Assembly (NCBI GenBank): GCA_049968515.1 | Contig: JBMFQR010000016.1 | Span: forward strand, 1 to 46,335 | DNA: 46,335 nt | Direction: 5' to 3' | Origin: JAOACQ01 sp049968515 | Lineage (GTDB): Bacteria > Spirochaetota > Brevinematia > Brevinematales > JAOACQ01 | Part shown: one piece after another, positions 16,429 to 25,449 of the stretch | Numbering within the stretch: position 1 is the stretch's first letter | Layout: each line of letters starts with the position of its first letter | Notes under the pieces: model-generated | What the model saw: the letters and a program-made list of their open reading frames with translations, nothing else | Told to the model about the DNA's origin: nothing | Database searches by the model: none | Made by a program: the position numbers and the translations under genes

Positions 16429-16523
16429 ATTTTTTCACTAAAACTTAATATACCCAAAACTGAGCAATCTGTCCTCTGGTAAGTTTAAACAAAATATCAT
16501 TCCCCTCGAAAATGCCTGAAAAG

Positions 16524-16552
16524 TTGAATATTAAACAGTAATATGTTATTAT
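16524..16552 (+). promoter_or_regulatory. Promoter of the Wzz-like/Wzy-like pair
   Basis: -35 TTGAAT (16524-16529), 17-base spacer, -10 TATTAT (16547-16552) with an extended TG at 16544-16545. Transcription would begin near 16559, which rules out the in-frame ATG at 16543 and supports the start at 16585. Confidence 0.65.
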
Positions 16553-16584
16553 TTTTAACTATTAAAAAAATTGCCGGGGGGAAA

Positions 16585-17238
16585 ATGCTACTAAGATTTG
16601 AAAAGATCAACAGACCCTTACTTAAGTCAATCTGTGGGGTTGTAATATTTATCTTCCTTTTTTTCTTATCCCAAATCTCTCTTTTGATAACAGGTATAGA
16701 GAAAAAATACTGTTCAATAAGTTATTACATAAAAGTACCAATTTATATAGATCTTTTCAATATTGAATTTAAAAATTATTATTTAAGAAATATACAAGCA
16801 GATCTTAATAAATATGGTGTATATTTTAAATCTTATAATCTTGAGGGTATTTATTATTTAAATTTTGCCTTTGATAAAGGTATCCCTTCAAAGAATGAAA
16901 TCGATAGTTTAAGCCAGAAGGTTTTCAACGGACTTTCTTATTCCTATGAAGTGGCTCTCAAGACACAGTTTTACTATATGGAACTTAATAAACTCTATGC
17001 AAATGCAAAAACTAATGTAAGCCTTTCATTAGAACAGGTTTATAATGAGATGATTAAAAATTCAAATTACAGAAATGTTTTTAATTCAAATGCTCCCCCT
17101 TTCCAAATTGCAGGTCCTGATGTCAGGACTATCGAGAAAATGCAACCCCTTTTCAGAAATCTCATTGCTTTGATATTTAGTTTCTTAATCACATTGACAA
17201 TACTTGTTGTATGGATATCGAGGGAGAATGAACAATGA
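16585..17238 (+). CDS. Wzz-like bitopic membrane protein (putative polysaccharide chain-length regulator)
   Basis: 217 residues with one membrane helix near each end (about 14-37 and 190-211) and a 150-residue extracytoplasmic middle, the topology of Wzz/PCP proteins that set O-antigen or capsule length. A Pro-containing segment (APPFQIAGPDV) precedes the second helix, as in Wzz. Sequence similarity to known Wzz is weak. The start is placed at 16585, after the predicted transcription start and a GGGGGG site. Overlaps the next gene, an O-antigen polymerase/ligase-like protein, by 4 bases (ATGA), so the pair is probably functionally linked. Confidence 0.5.
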   Translation: MLLRFEKINRPLLKSICGVVIFIFLFFLSQISLLITGIEKKYCSISYYIKVPIYIDLFNIEFKNYYLRNIQADLNKYGVYFKSYNLEGIYYLNFAFDKGIPSKNEIDSLSQKVFNGLSYSYEVALKTQFYYMELNKLYANAKTNVSLSLEQVYNEMIKNSNYRNVFNSNAPPFQIAGPDVRTIEKMQPLFRNLIALIFSFLITLTILVVWISRENEQ

Positions 17239-19592
17239 GAAATCGCTTTTTCAATTTTATTTATCTCACCACGCTAATTTTAATATTATCAACCTCCTCT
17301 ATGGATTTATGTTTAAACATTTCAATTAAAGGATTTAACATAAGATTGTCACTTCTTCTTATAATCTTGCTTGATATAGTCTTTCTCATTTATGTTTTAA
17401 AAAATAAAGAAATTTTTTTGCTACCTTCGTTTGATTTATTGTGGTTGTGGGGACTTTTTTTATTCCTGTTTTCAGCAAATAGCCTTCTTATACTCAGAGG
17501 AATTGGTTACGGAATATGGCTTTTAACTTTAATATTCTGGTGTATTGTAACATCAAATTTTGCAAAAGACTATGGTGAATCCATATTAAGGTTTGTAATG
17601 CTATTGTATATAATTTCTTTTTTGCCAGCTATTTTATTTGGTTTGGTCCAGTTTTTTGTCCCTACCTTCCTTTTTTCAAAATCCTTCCTCTATAAGACAC
17701 AATTTGCAATGATGCTTGGAAAGTATTATTCCATACACAGAATAAATGGGTTTAACTACGAACCTTCATACTATGTCACCTATCTTATTCCATTGCTACC
17801 TCTATTATGGAGCTGGATAAAAATATCGAACCGAAACGAGAAACTTTTTGGGATGCTTTTTTTAATAATCTCTTCCATAACTATTGTTTTATCAACATCA
17901 AGAGCTGGCTGGATAGGTCTGATATTGTTTTTCATCTGGGTAATTGCCTTTGAAATGATNNNNNNNNNNNNNNNNNNNNNNNNNNNNNNNNNNNNNNNNN
18001 NNNNNNNNNNNNNNNNNNNNNNNNNNNNNNNNNNNNNNNNNNNNNNNNNNNNNNNNNNNNNNNNNNNNNNNNNNNNNNNNNNNNNNNNNNNNNNNNNNNN
18101 NNNNNNNNNNNNNNNNNNNNNNNNNNNNNNNNNNNNNNNNNNNNNNNNNNNNNNNNNNNNNNNNNNNNNNNNNNNNNNNNNNNNNNNNNNNNNNNNNNNN
18201 NNNNNNNNNNNNNNNNNNNNNNNNNTAATCCCCCTAACCAACTCTGAAGCCAAACCATATGAAGCTGCTAATATTTTCTTTGAAATTCTTGCAGGTGGTG
18301 GCATTTTAGGCACCATGCTTTTTGTGGGTTTTGTGGTGAGTTTATTTTTCACAATCAGAAAAGCCTTAAAAATAGCCTCTTCATCTCAAAAATTTATAAT
18401 ATATGCAGCCACCTGTGGTCTAATTCTTCAGTGGATTCTTCTTTCCTTTAATCAGAATATCTTGAGGATATATGTATGGAATCATATTGCATTTTTAGGA
18501 ATAGTTCTTGCTCCTTTTTATTTTAAAGAGAGAAAGGAAGTTAAAAATCAGATTAATATTGATTTTAATAATATTTTCAGAATCTTAAATTCTTTTTTCA
18601 TTTCAATTCTTCTGTTTCTGGTCGTAACTCTTTTGTATATATTTCAACCAATTGATATAAAAATAAAAAAGATAGAACTCAATCTTGGCGATTCTACATT
18701 TACTGGTTTTACAAAGCTCAATCTATTTACAGGCAGAAAGCCATATCCATGGTCAAACTTTGAAAATATTGATGCTATCTACAAAAGTACTGAGAGAAGT
18801 TCAAGAGTTGTGTTTGATTTTTCTGAATATTCTACAAACTTTCTATTTACTGAATATGAAACGTCACAAACTTATGATTTTATAGCTAATTATATGTTAA
18901 AAATGAATCTTGAGCCAAGGCTTTATCACTATAATACAAATTTCATTTTTTTATTAAAAAAATATAACATTGATTCAAGCAGTTCTCCACAAGAAGTTAT
19001 TGGTGCTCTGAATGAAATTCTGAAAAATGAAAATCTTTACAGACCAGATTTGATAAATAATGTGCTTTATTCAGAGTTGACAGAAAAGTATCTGAAAATG
19101 AAAAATTTAACTCCTTCCGATAGAATTAAACTCAACCGCCTTTTAATGGAAGATGTCTTCCTTGATATAAATTTCCCCATATCGATTCCAAGAAATCCAG
19201 TATTTCACAATATTTTAGATATGAACATAGTGTTTACAAATTCAATGCCCGTATCAGAAAACCAACTTGAATTGAAATCCATAATTTTCTATACTGATAA
19301 GGGCAAGATTGAGCTTTCTTCTAAAATGATATTTAACTTTTTCTCTTTTTATCCCTGTCAACCCAAAATCTCTGGAGATAGAATAAAAATTCCTTCCTTC
19401 AACAACCAGTTTAAACTTTCTTTTACAAACTACCCCCTCTGCCTTTTTTTAAGATATGTAAAATACAGAAATCTTTATTTTATACTGGCGGTACTGGCAG
19501 GAATTTCTGGCTTTATGGTTTCTTTATTCCTACAAAAAAACGGTATCCCTTTCTCAACCGAAGAAAGGGACACCGCCAGACTTTCTCATTAG
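17235..19592 (+). CDS. Wzy/WaaL-like O-antigen polymerase or ligase with large C-terminal extracytoplasmic domain
   Basis: About 785 residues, with residues 242-331 hidden by N. The first 450 residues are a polytopic membrane protein; STSRAGWIGL (about 224-233) is typical of the Wzy_C/O-antigen ligase domain, and RINGFNYEPSYYVTYLIPLL precedes it. A membrane helix at about 449-470 leads into roughly 270 polar residues with no recognised family, then a last helix (about 745-768) and a short tail. Standard polymerases and ligases end after the Wzy_C region, so this extra domain is unusual. Whether it is one frame through the gap depends on the gap length being right. Confidence 0.65.
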   Translation: MRNRFFNFIYLTTLILILSTSSMDLCLNISIKGFNIRLSLLLIILLDIVFLIYVLKNKEIFLLPSFDLLWLWGLFLFLFSANSLLILRGIGYGIWLLTLIFWCIVTSNFAKDYGESILRFVMLLYIISFLPAILFGLVQFFVPTFLFSKSFLYKTQFAMMLGKYYSIHRINGFNYEPSYYVTYLIPLLPLLWSWIKISNRNEKLFGMLFLIISSITIVLSTSRAGWIGLILFFIWVIAFEMXXXXXXXXXXXXXXXXXXXXXXXXXXXXXXXXXXXXXXXXXXXXXXXXXXXXXXXXXXXXXXXXXXXXXXXXXXXXXXXXXXXXXXXXXXIPLTNSEAKPYEAANIFFEILAGGGILGTMLFVGFVVSLFFTIRKALKIASSSQKFIIYAATCGLILQWILLSFNQNILRIYVWNHIAFLGIVLAPFYFKERKEVKNQINIDFNNIFRILNSFFISILLFLVVTLLYIFQPIDIKIKKIELNLGDSTFTGFTKLNLFTGRKPYPWSNFENIDAIYKSTERSSRVVFDFSEYSTNFLFTEYETSQTYDFIANYMLKMNLEPRLYHYNTNFIFLLKKYNIDSSSSPQEVIGALNEILKNENLYRPDLINNVLYSELTEKYLKMKNLTPSDRIKLNRLLMEDVFLDINFPISIPRNPVFHNILDMNIVFTNSMPVSENQLELKSIIFYTDKGKIELSSKMIFNFFSFYPCQPKISGDRIKIPSFNNQFKLSFTNYPLCLFLRYVKYRNLYFILAVLAGISGFMVSLFLQKNGIPFSTEERDTARLSH
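17960..18225. other. Assembly gap (266 N) inside the Wzy-like gene
   Basis: Unknown bases in the membrane part of the gene. The frame is open on both sides and is consistent with one gene if the estimated gap length is correct modulo three. Confidence 0.9.
19541..19575 (+). repeat. Long imperfect palindrome at the 3' end of the Wzy-like gene
   Basis: CGGTATCCCTTTCT (19541-19554) pairs with AGAAAGGGACACCG (19562-19575) over 14 bp with one mismatch and a 7-base loop. It falls in the last codons (about residues 770-781). No T tract follows, so it is not a standard terminator; it could be an mRNA 3' stabiliser or a REP-like unit. Confidence 0.5.
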
Positions 19593-19686
19593 CCAATAGG
19601 AGGCCAAGAGTAAAAAAACAAATATAAAAGGTCTATTCTTCTTACCTTTATTTTACACCTCTTTTTAAAAAAAAGTGAAATTTTTT

Positions 19687-20922
19687 TTAAATTTTTTTTC
19701 TCAACAATGCCTTTTGATACCATCTTGATAGATTAATAAGTAGATCCGGTAATAATAAAGCCTCAGTAAAGTTACTCCTTTTGATGAACTCGATTGTTTT
19801 TATAACTTCAAATCCTATCTTGTGTATCTCAGAAACGCAGGTTTTCGAAACAATTTGCTCAATAATTTCAACATATGATTCTGCTTTCAAATTACTTTTC
19901 CTTAAGTACTGCTGTCTTGCAATATGAAGGTTTCTAAGAAGTTCAAGAAGTTCAAAAAAAAACAACTCTAAAAAATCTTCTCCTTCAATTACCATACTTT
20001 CAATAAATTCAAAAAGCTTATTTCCTCTATACTGTATATTTGGAGCAATATCAACAAGGAATTCGCTCAATGTTTTTTTTACTTTATCTGAATAACCATA
20101 AATATAATCCTTCATCAAATCAACTGTGTTATTAAATCTCTTTCCAAAAGGTTTTAAATTTAAAATTCTGTAAGCTTCATCTCCCTGCAATACACCAAAT
20201 TTAAGGACAATACATCTTGAAACTATTGTCGGCAATATTTTTGAAATATCAGAGGTTGTAATTATAACAAGGCTTTCCGGTGAGGGTTCTTCCAGAATCT
20301 TTAAGGCAGAGTTCTGTGCTTCAATTGTAGCCTGTTCAAAGTCCCCAATCAATATAATTTTTTTTCCGCTCACACTCTTTATAACTTCAAATTCCTTCCA
20401 CATTCTTATAAAGTCAATAGGTATGGTTTCCTTCTTTGATAATTCAAGAGAAATATTCAATAAACTTTCCTTGATTTTTTCTTCTGAAAGATATGAGAAT
20501 AGAGTGGCTTCATCTGAAATTGCTGCTTCAAACTCAGAAAAAAACTCTACAAGGTCAATCTTTGTTTTTCCTTTTAAGCTATTCAATTTTATGTTAGAAA
20601 TTTCTCTGAGATTTATTGCATTGTATCCTCTTGAAATCAGATATGAAAAATAATTTATAGCAGTTTTAAAGTCAAGACTTCCTTCGGCTAAAAGTTTGAG
20701 AAAAAATCTTGTCTTTAGTAAAAAATCATCATTACGGTAGAACAAAAAATCTCTTGAGAAAAAAGGATTTCCACCAAGTAATTTCTCTGCCATCATTCTA
20801 CCGAGAGTAAATTTTCCAACCCCCTTCTTCCCTGAGAATATTAATGACATCCCGGTAATATTTTTCTCAATGAGAGATTTTACAATCTTTAAGATTTTGC
20901 TATGGCATAAATAGTTTTTCAT
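19687..20922 (-). CDS. holB: DNA polymerase III delta-prime subunit (HolB-like)
   Basis: 411 residues from the ATG at 20922, which has a GGAG site; an in-frame TTG at 20949 (with AGGAG) would add 9. Walker A GKKGVGKFT is at 31-39. The clamp-loader hallmark follows in IIIGDFEQATIEAQNSALK-type sequence: ATIEAQNSALKILEEPSPES, then ITTSDISKILPTIVSRC (sensor 1 and the SRC motif). The C-terminal half is helical, fitting the collar domain. Delta-prime is part of the clamp loader that places the beta clamp on DNA. About 90 more residues than typical; the zinc cysteines usual near the Walker A are absent. Last gene of the fabD operon. Confidence 0.85.
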   Translation of the reverse strand: MKNYLCHSKILKIVKSLIEKNITGMSLIFSGKKGVGKFTLGRMMAEKLLGGNPFFSRDFLFYRNDDFLLKTRFFLKLLAEGSLDFKTAINYFSYLISRGYNAINLREISNIKLNSLKGKTKIDLVEFFSEFEAAISDEATLFSYLSEEKIKESLLNISLELSKKETIPIDFIRMWKEFEVIKSVSGKKIILIGDFEQATIEAQNSALKILEEPSPESLVIITTSDISKILPTIVSRCIVLKFGVLQGDEAYRILNLKPFGKRFNNTVDLMKDYIYGYSDKVKKTLSEFLVDIAPNIQYRGNKLFEFIESMVIEGEDFLELFFFELLELLRNLHIARQQYLRKSNLKAESYVEIIEQIVSKTCVSEIHKIGFEVIKTIEFIKRSNFTEALLLPDLLINLSRWYQKALLRKKI

Positions 20923-20961
20923 TCTTTTTTCTCCAGTTAATCCAGACAATCTCTCCTCTTG

Positions 20962-23205
20962 CTATGAGACAGTTCGTATATCTAGCAGTATCAACCTTAC
21001 TTCTTCTTCATTATTGAATGTATTAATTTCTGGCCTAACAACAAGGTCATATTTTTTTCCCTCATCAAGCTTATCTCTCAATTTTTCAAAAAACTTCCAT
21101 CCAATTACATTTATAGATATTCCATCTTTCATCACCGCAAATGAGAGATGCTCCTGCTTTCTACCAATTTCTTTCGGATTTTTTACCACCACATCTTTTA
21201 TTAAAACTACTGGCATCTGGTTCTTGTAACCAGTGGGTTGAAGAACATTCTCAAGATATTTCATAGCATTCATATTGAATTCTTCAAGATTTATTACCTC
21301 AAAGTCAATCTCATTGTTTTCTTCATAATCGAGTGAATCTGCATATTTTTCTATCTCCTCTTTAAGCCTTTCAAGGTACTCCATCTTCGTCACAAAGCCA
21401 CCAGCGTATTTATGCCCACCAAACTGAGTAAAATAACTTTTCAGTGTCTCAAGAAACTTAGGCACATCAAATCCATTTGTAGCCCTTATTGAACCTATAG
21501 CAAGGTCGTTATCTATAGCAATTACAACCACTGGCAATCTATAAAGATTACAAAACTTACTGGCAATAAGTCCTATTGTCCCCTTGGTGAATTCTTTTGA
21601 AGAAAAAATAAGAATCTTCTTTTCTTCTATATCCTCTTTCTCAATCTGAATGGCTATATTTTCGATGCTGTTCTCTACAATATCCTTTCTCTCACCATTT
21701 TTCTTAAGAACATCTTTTACCAGTTCCTCCACTTCATTTATTTTGTTTGAAATCAGCAACTCTACACTGAGACTTGCATCACCGAGTCTACCCGGAGAAT
21801 TTATCACGGGGGAGACATAGAAACTTAAATCCCTTGACTTTATATTATCAAGGTCAATTCTCAACTCACGAATAAGTGTCAGAACACCTACTGGTGCTCT
21901 CTTTATATATTTGATCCCATTTTTCACAATTACCCTGTTTTCATCAACAATTGGCATAATATCGGCTATCGTTCCAATGGCAGCATAGAAAAGATTTTCT
22001 TCAATAAGTTCAAGATACCTTTGATTCCTATAGATTGTAAGTCTTCTGTATATCTCAGCACATATTTCACTATCACAGAGACCCCTGTGAAGCTTTTTCA
22101 CATCAATATAGATTCCAAGCGTCCTTGCAACCGTATTAAGCTTATGATCCTTGCAGTTTTTAAGCATTGTTCTTGACATCTTAAGTGTGTCTTCAAGAGG
22201 ATTCTTTAAAGGTGGCAAAGAAATTCTTTTCAGGCAAATTTCAAGAAACTTAAGGTCAAATTCCAAAAGATTGTGAGCCACAAGCTTTTTGTCACCAATA
22301 AACTTTATAAATTCACCAATTACAATTTCGATTGGTTTCCCCTCTTTCTCAAGAAGCTGATTTGATATTCCGGTAATACTTTCTATCTCAGGAGAAACAG
22401 GTTTTGATGGTTTAACAAGCGCTTCAAAGCTATCTATAACCACACCATTTTTTACCTTAACTGCCCCAATTTCTATAATTTCATCCTTTACAGGATTAAG
22501 ACCAGTAGTTTCAAGATCAAAAAAAACTATTTCCTCATTATGATATTCCTTTAAATAGAGTTTTTCAGCAATTCCAAGCACAAGTTTTAATGCAACAGAT
22601 GAACCAGAAAGCGAAGGAAATGGATAAAAGTCATCCTTCAACTTGGGATTAATTATAGCATAGGCTTTTGGTAATTCTTCTCTCGGCTCATGATGATCTG
22701 TAACTATAATATCAATGTTAAAATTCTTTGCCTTATCTACTTCTTCAATGTTTGTTATCCCACAATCCACAGTTATTATCAAAGAGATTTCATTCAATAT
22801 AGCCCAATCAATTATTTCCCTTGTTAGTCCATAATTATCCTGCCCCTCCGGAACTCGGTAAACCACATTTGCTCCCAGTCTCGACAGAAACCTGTAGACA
22901 ATTGCCGTAGCAGTAACTCCATCAACATCCCTGTCCCCAAAAATAAGAATTAATTCTTTTTTTTCTATTGCCTCAAGAATTCTCAAGACTGCTTTTTCCA
23001 TATCTCTGAAATAAAAAGGGGAATATAAAGAATAGAGATGAGAATTAATGTAGGAATCTATTTTTTCTTCTGTATCAATTCCCCTGCTGAATAGAGTTTT
23101 TATGACAATTTCTGGAAAATGAAAGATCTCATTAAGCTTATTTATGTTTTTTAAATCTATGTCCTTTAACTTCCACTTTTTTTCAAAATCAAAAACACCG
23201 CTCAT
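20962..23205 (-). CDS. recJ: RecJ single-strand exonuclease with an inserted DEDDh (DnaQ-like) exonuclease domain
   Basis: 747 residues from ATG 23205 (GGAG site 6 bases before; a TTG at 23217 is less likely). RecJ motifs: DRDVDG (91-96; canonical DYDxDG), VDCG (146-149), TDHHE (169-173), IGTIADIMP (about 410-418), GRLGDAS (472-478), GGHKYAGG (596-603, DHHA1), then an OB-like end. Between about 224 and 388 lies a complete DEDDh domain: FFDLETTGL (D230, E232), AHNLLEFD (D317), HRGLCDSE (H373, D378). RecJ degrades ssDNA 5' to 3' in recombination and mismatch repair; DnaQ-like domains act 3' to 5'. All catalytic residues of both are present. It sits between pyrB and holB. Confidence 0.93.
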   Translation of the reverse strand: MSGVFDFEKKWKLKDIDLKNINKLNEIFHFPEIVIKTLFSRGIDTEEKIDSYINSHLYSLYSPFYFRDMEKAVLRILEAIEKKELILIFGDRDVDGVTATAIVYRFLSRLGANVVYRVPEGQDNYGLTREIIDWAILNEISLIITVDCGITNIEEVDKAKNFNIDIIVTDHHEPREELPKAYAIINPKLKDDFYPFPSLSGSSVALKLVLGIAEKLYLKEYHNEEIVFFDLETTGLNPVKDEIIEIGAVKVKNGVVIDSFEALVKPSKPVSPEIESITGISNQLLEKEGKPIEIVIGEFIKFIGDKKLVAHNLLEFDLKFLEICLKRISLPPLKNPLEDTLKMSRTMLKNCKDHKLNTVARTLGIYIDVKKLHRGLCDSEICAEIYRRLTIYRNQRYLELIEENLFYAAIGTIADIMPIVDENRVIVKNGIKYIKRAPVGVLTLIRELRIDLDNIKSRDLSFYVSPVINSPGRLGDASLSVELLISNKINEVEELVKDVLKKNGERKDIVENSIENIAIQIEKEDIEEKKILIFSSKEFTKGTIGLIASKFCNLYRLPVVVIAIDNDLAIGSIRATNGFDVPKFLETLKSYFTQFGGHKYAGGFVTKMEYLERLKEEIEKYADSLDYEENNEIDFEVINLEEFNMNAMKYLENVLQPTGYKNQMPVVLIKDVVVKNPKEIGRKQEHLSFAVMKDGISINVIGWKFFEKLRDKLDEGKKYDLVVRPEINTFNNEEEVRLILLDIRTVS

Positions 23206-23244
23206 CAGTTTCTCCAATTGCGATTAATAGCAGGAAGAGAGAAA

Positions 23245-24210
23245 TTAACTATGGTCTAATACCAAAGAGAGAAGCACCATTCTAATATACAGCCCGTTAT
23301 GTGCCTGCCTGAAATAAGCAGCTCTCGGGTCGGAGTCTATTTCGTATTTTATCTCATCAACTCTCGGTAAAGGATGCATAACAATGGAATGAGATGGCAA
23401 ACAATCCATTATCTCTTTATTTATTATATAAATGCCTTTGGCTTTTTCATATTCTTCGGGATTTAAAAATCTTTCTCTCTGAATACGGGTCTGATAAATT
23501 ACATCTACTTTTTTAGCCACCTCTCTCAAATCTTCATCCTCCTCAAAGAAAACATTGTGTTTCTTCAGATATTCTTTTATATCATCTCCCATTCTAACAT
23601 TTTTAGGAGAAACAAAGTAAAGCTTTACATCATTATATTTTGAAAGCAAATAGGCAAGAGATCTTGCCGTTCTTCCATTGGCAAGATCGCCAACTAAAGC
23701 AACACTNNNNNNNNNNNNNNNNNNNNNNNNNNNNNNNNNNNNNNNNNNNNNNNNNNNNNNNNNNNNNNNNNNNNNNNNNNNNNNNNNNNNNNNNNNNNNN
23801 NNNNNNNNNNNNNNNNNNNNNNNNNNNNNNNNNNNNNNNNNNNNNNNNNNNNNNNNNNNNNNNNNNNNNNNNNNNNNNNNNNNNNNNNNNNNNNNNNNNN
23901 NNNNNNNNNNNNNNNNNNNNNNNNNNNNNNNNNNNNNNNNNNNNNNNNNNNNNNNNNNNNNNNNNNNNNNNNNNNNNNNNNNNNNNNNNNNNNNNNNNNN
24001 NNNNNNNNNNNNNNNNNNNNNNNNNNNNNNNNNNNNNNNNNNNNNNNNNNNNNNNNNNNNNNNNNNNNNNNNNNNNNNNNNNNNNNNNNNNNNNNNNNNN
24101 NNNNNNNNNNNNNNNNNNNNNNNNNNNNNNNNNNNNNNNNNNNNNNNNNNNNNNNNNNNNNNNNNNNNNNNNNNNNGTTTTATTATAAAGTAAAAATTTT
24201 TTTTATTCAA
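23245..24210 (-). CDS. pyrB: Aspartate carbamoyltransferase catalytic subunit (mostly hidden by N)
   Basis: The visible C-terminal half has the PyrB signatures: VGDLANGRTARSL, YQTRIQRERF, HPLPRVDEI and DPRAAYFRQAHNGLYIRM. PyrB condenses carbamoyl phosphate with aspartate, the first committed step of pyrimidine synthesis. Of about 321 residues, those from about 12 to 168 are unknown because of the 470-base gap, so the carbamoyl-phosphate loop cannot be checked. The start (TTG at 24210) is uncertain: it has no clear ribosome binding site and lies 4 bases after the previous stop, as in a coupled operon. No regulatory pyrI is seen. Confidence 0.9.
   Translation of the reverse strand: MNKKNFYFIIKXXXXXXXXXXXXXXXXXXXXXXXXXXXXXXXXXXXXXXXXXXXXXXXXXXXXXXXXXXXXXXXXXXXXXXXXXXXXXXXXXXXXXXXXXXXXXXXXXXXXXXXXXXXXXXXXXXXXXXXXXXXXXXXXXXXXXXXXXXXXXXXXXXXXXXXXXXXXXSVALVGDLANGRTARSLAYLLSKYNDVKLYFVSPKNVRMGDDIKEYLKKHNVFFEEDEDLREVAKKVDVIYQTRIQRERFLNPEEYEKAKGIYIINKEIMDCLPSHSIVMHPLPRVDEIKYEIDSDPRAAYFRQAHNGLYIRMVLLSLVLDHS
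23707..24176. other. Assembly gap (470 N) inside pyrB
   Basis: Unknown bases covering the N-terminal half of pyrB. Only 11 codons are visible upstream of it. Confidence 0.9.
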
Positions 24211-24213
24211 TTT

Positions 24214-25449
24214 TTATCCAGCCCACATATCAAAGCTGAAAAGAAGAGATAGCATTCCAAAAATAAGGATACTGAGTATGCTCCACACTCTATCAAGGAC
24301 CTCATTCTTTCCAGTCTTCATTAACATCGTAAAAATAGTTGGGGTAAAAAGAAGATACCTGTGCATTCCCTGTGCCACACCACTAAAAAATGAGAATAAA
24401 AATAGAACCAATCCAAGAATTGAAAGGGAAAGAAATTTTTTTGCTTCTATAAAAAAGGAAAGAATTGCAATAATCATTATAAGAAACTCAATTGAGTAAT
24501 AAATTCTTGTTGGCATATTTCCACCAAATAAAACAAGAAAGAGTGCATCCTTCCAGTTTCTAAGGGAATCCAAAATATTTATACCCTGTCTGCCAAAAAA
24601 ACTAAACTGGACAAATTCAAATCTATAACCAAGTGGAGAAAACTTCCATATAAGAAATACCAGAACAGGCAACAAAACTGGAATAAATTCAGTTAGCTTT
24701 TTTATGAAATTGCCAGATTTTAAATCATTTATAAACTCTTTGAAATCCAGCCATTCAAGAAGCATAAAGAATATCATCATTAAACCGGCAGGTCTTGTGA
24801 GAAATAAAAGTGAGGTAGAGACCGCGGATAACCACCTTTTCTTTTTCACCACAAGCAAAAGAGAAAGAAAGAAAAGCCCGCAGAATAATCCCTCTGTGTA
24901 AACCTCCCCCATAAAAAAGGCAGAGGGGAATATAGAAAAATAAAAAATGCCCCTAAAGGCTTCAGAATCAGAAAAATAATTCCTCAAAAAAAGATAAAAC
25001 GATATGAAACCAAGAAGTGTACCCAAAAGAGAAACTACTACACCGGACAAGACCAGAACTTCAATATGTGATAATATCCTAAGCTTTTCAAGAAATATGA
25101 AAGGATAGTAAAAAACCCTTATCATAAGAGGATAAAGAGGGAAGAAAGCGTAGTTTAATGAGTACTCCTGCCCCCTACCCCCTGCCACTCTGACAAGATC
25201 ATTATCATAACCCTTGTCTGCAATAGCAAGGTAAAACTCTGAGTCCCAAGCAACATGCTGGTTTAAAAAATCTTTCAGTAAGTAGGGTCTATTATTCCAG
25301 GAATATTCCTGTGTTTCAAATACAGTCCAGCTTAATGCAGTATCCGGCTTCTTAAGAAAGAAACGATTGGTTACAATCTGTTGATAAAGTATAAGTATAA
25401 AACTCCAGAAAAACCAGTAGGCAACTATCTTAAATATCTTTCTTTTCAT
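24214..25449 (-). CDS. Polytopic mannosyltransferase-like membrane protein (PIG-V-like, GT-C)
   Basis: 411 residues from the ATG at 25449, with about ten hydrophobic segments. After the first helix an extracytoplasmic loop contains WDSEFYLAIADKGY, then NYAFFPLYPLMIR, and later FPSAFFMGEVYTEGLF and TRPAGL. These are hallmarks of the PIG-V (GPI mannosyltransferase 2)-like GT-C family, in which the Trp-Asp pair is the catalytic loop and the sugar donor is a polyprenyl-phosphate sugar. In bacteria, related proteins are found in surface glycan genes. Starts 20 bases inside fabZ, so coupled translation is likely. The acceptor is unknown. Confidence 0.75.
   Translation of the reverse strand: MKRKIFKIVAYWFFWSFILILYQQIVTNRFFLKKPDTALSWTVFETQEYSWNNRPYLLKDFLNQHVAWDSEFYLAIADKGYDNDLVRVAGGRGQEYSLNYAFFPLYPLMIRVFYYPFIFLEKLRILSHIEVLVLSGVVVSLLGTLLGFISFYLFLRNYFSDSEAFRGIFYFSIFPSAFFMGEVYTEGLFCGLFFLSLLLVVKKKRWLSAVSTSLLFLTRPAGLMMIFFMLLEWLDFKEFINDLKSGNFIKKLTEFIPVLLPVLVFLIWKFSPLGYRFEFVQFSFFGRQGINILDSLRNWKDALFLVLFGGNMPTRIYYSIEFLIMIIAILSFFIEAKKFLSLSILGLVLFLFSFFSGVAQGMHRYLLFTPTIFTMLMKTGKNEVLDRVWSILSILIFGMLSLLFSFDMWAG

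Noticed and set aside
16543..16584. Earlier ATG for the Wzz-like gene
   Set aside because: It overlaps the -10 region of the promoter at 16524-16552 and would lie before the transcription start.
19593..19686. Terminator between the Wzy-like gene and holB
   Set aside because: The region is rich in A and T runs, but only weak 6-bp stems can be drawn, so none is called.
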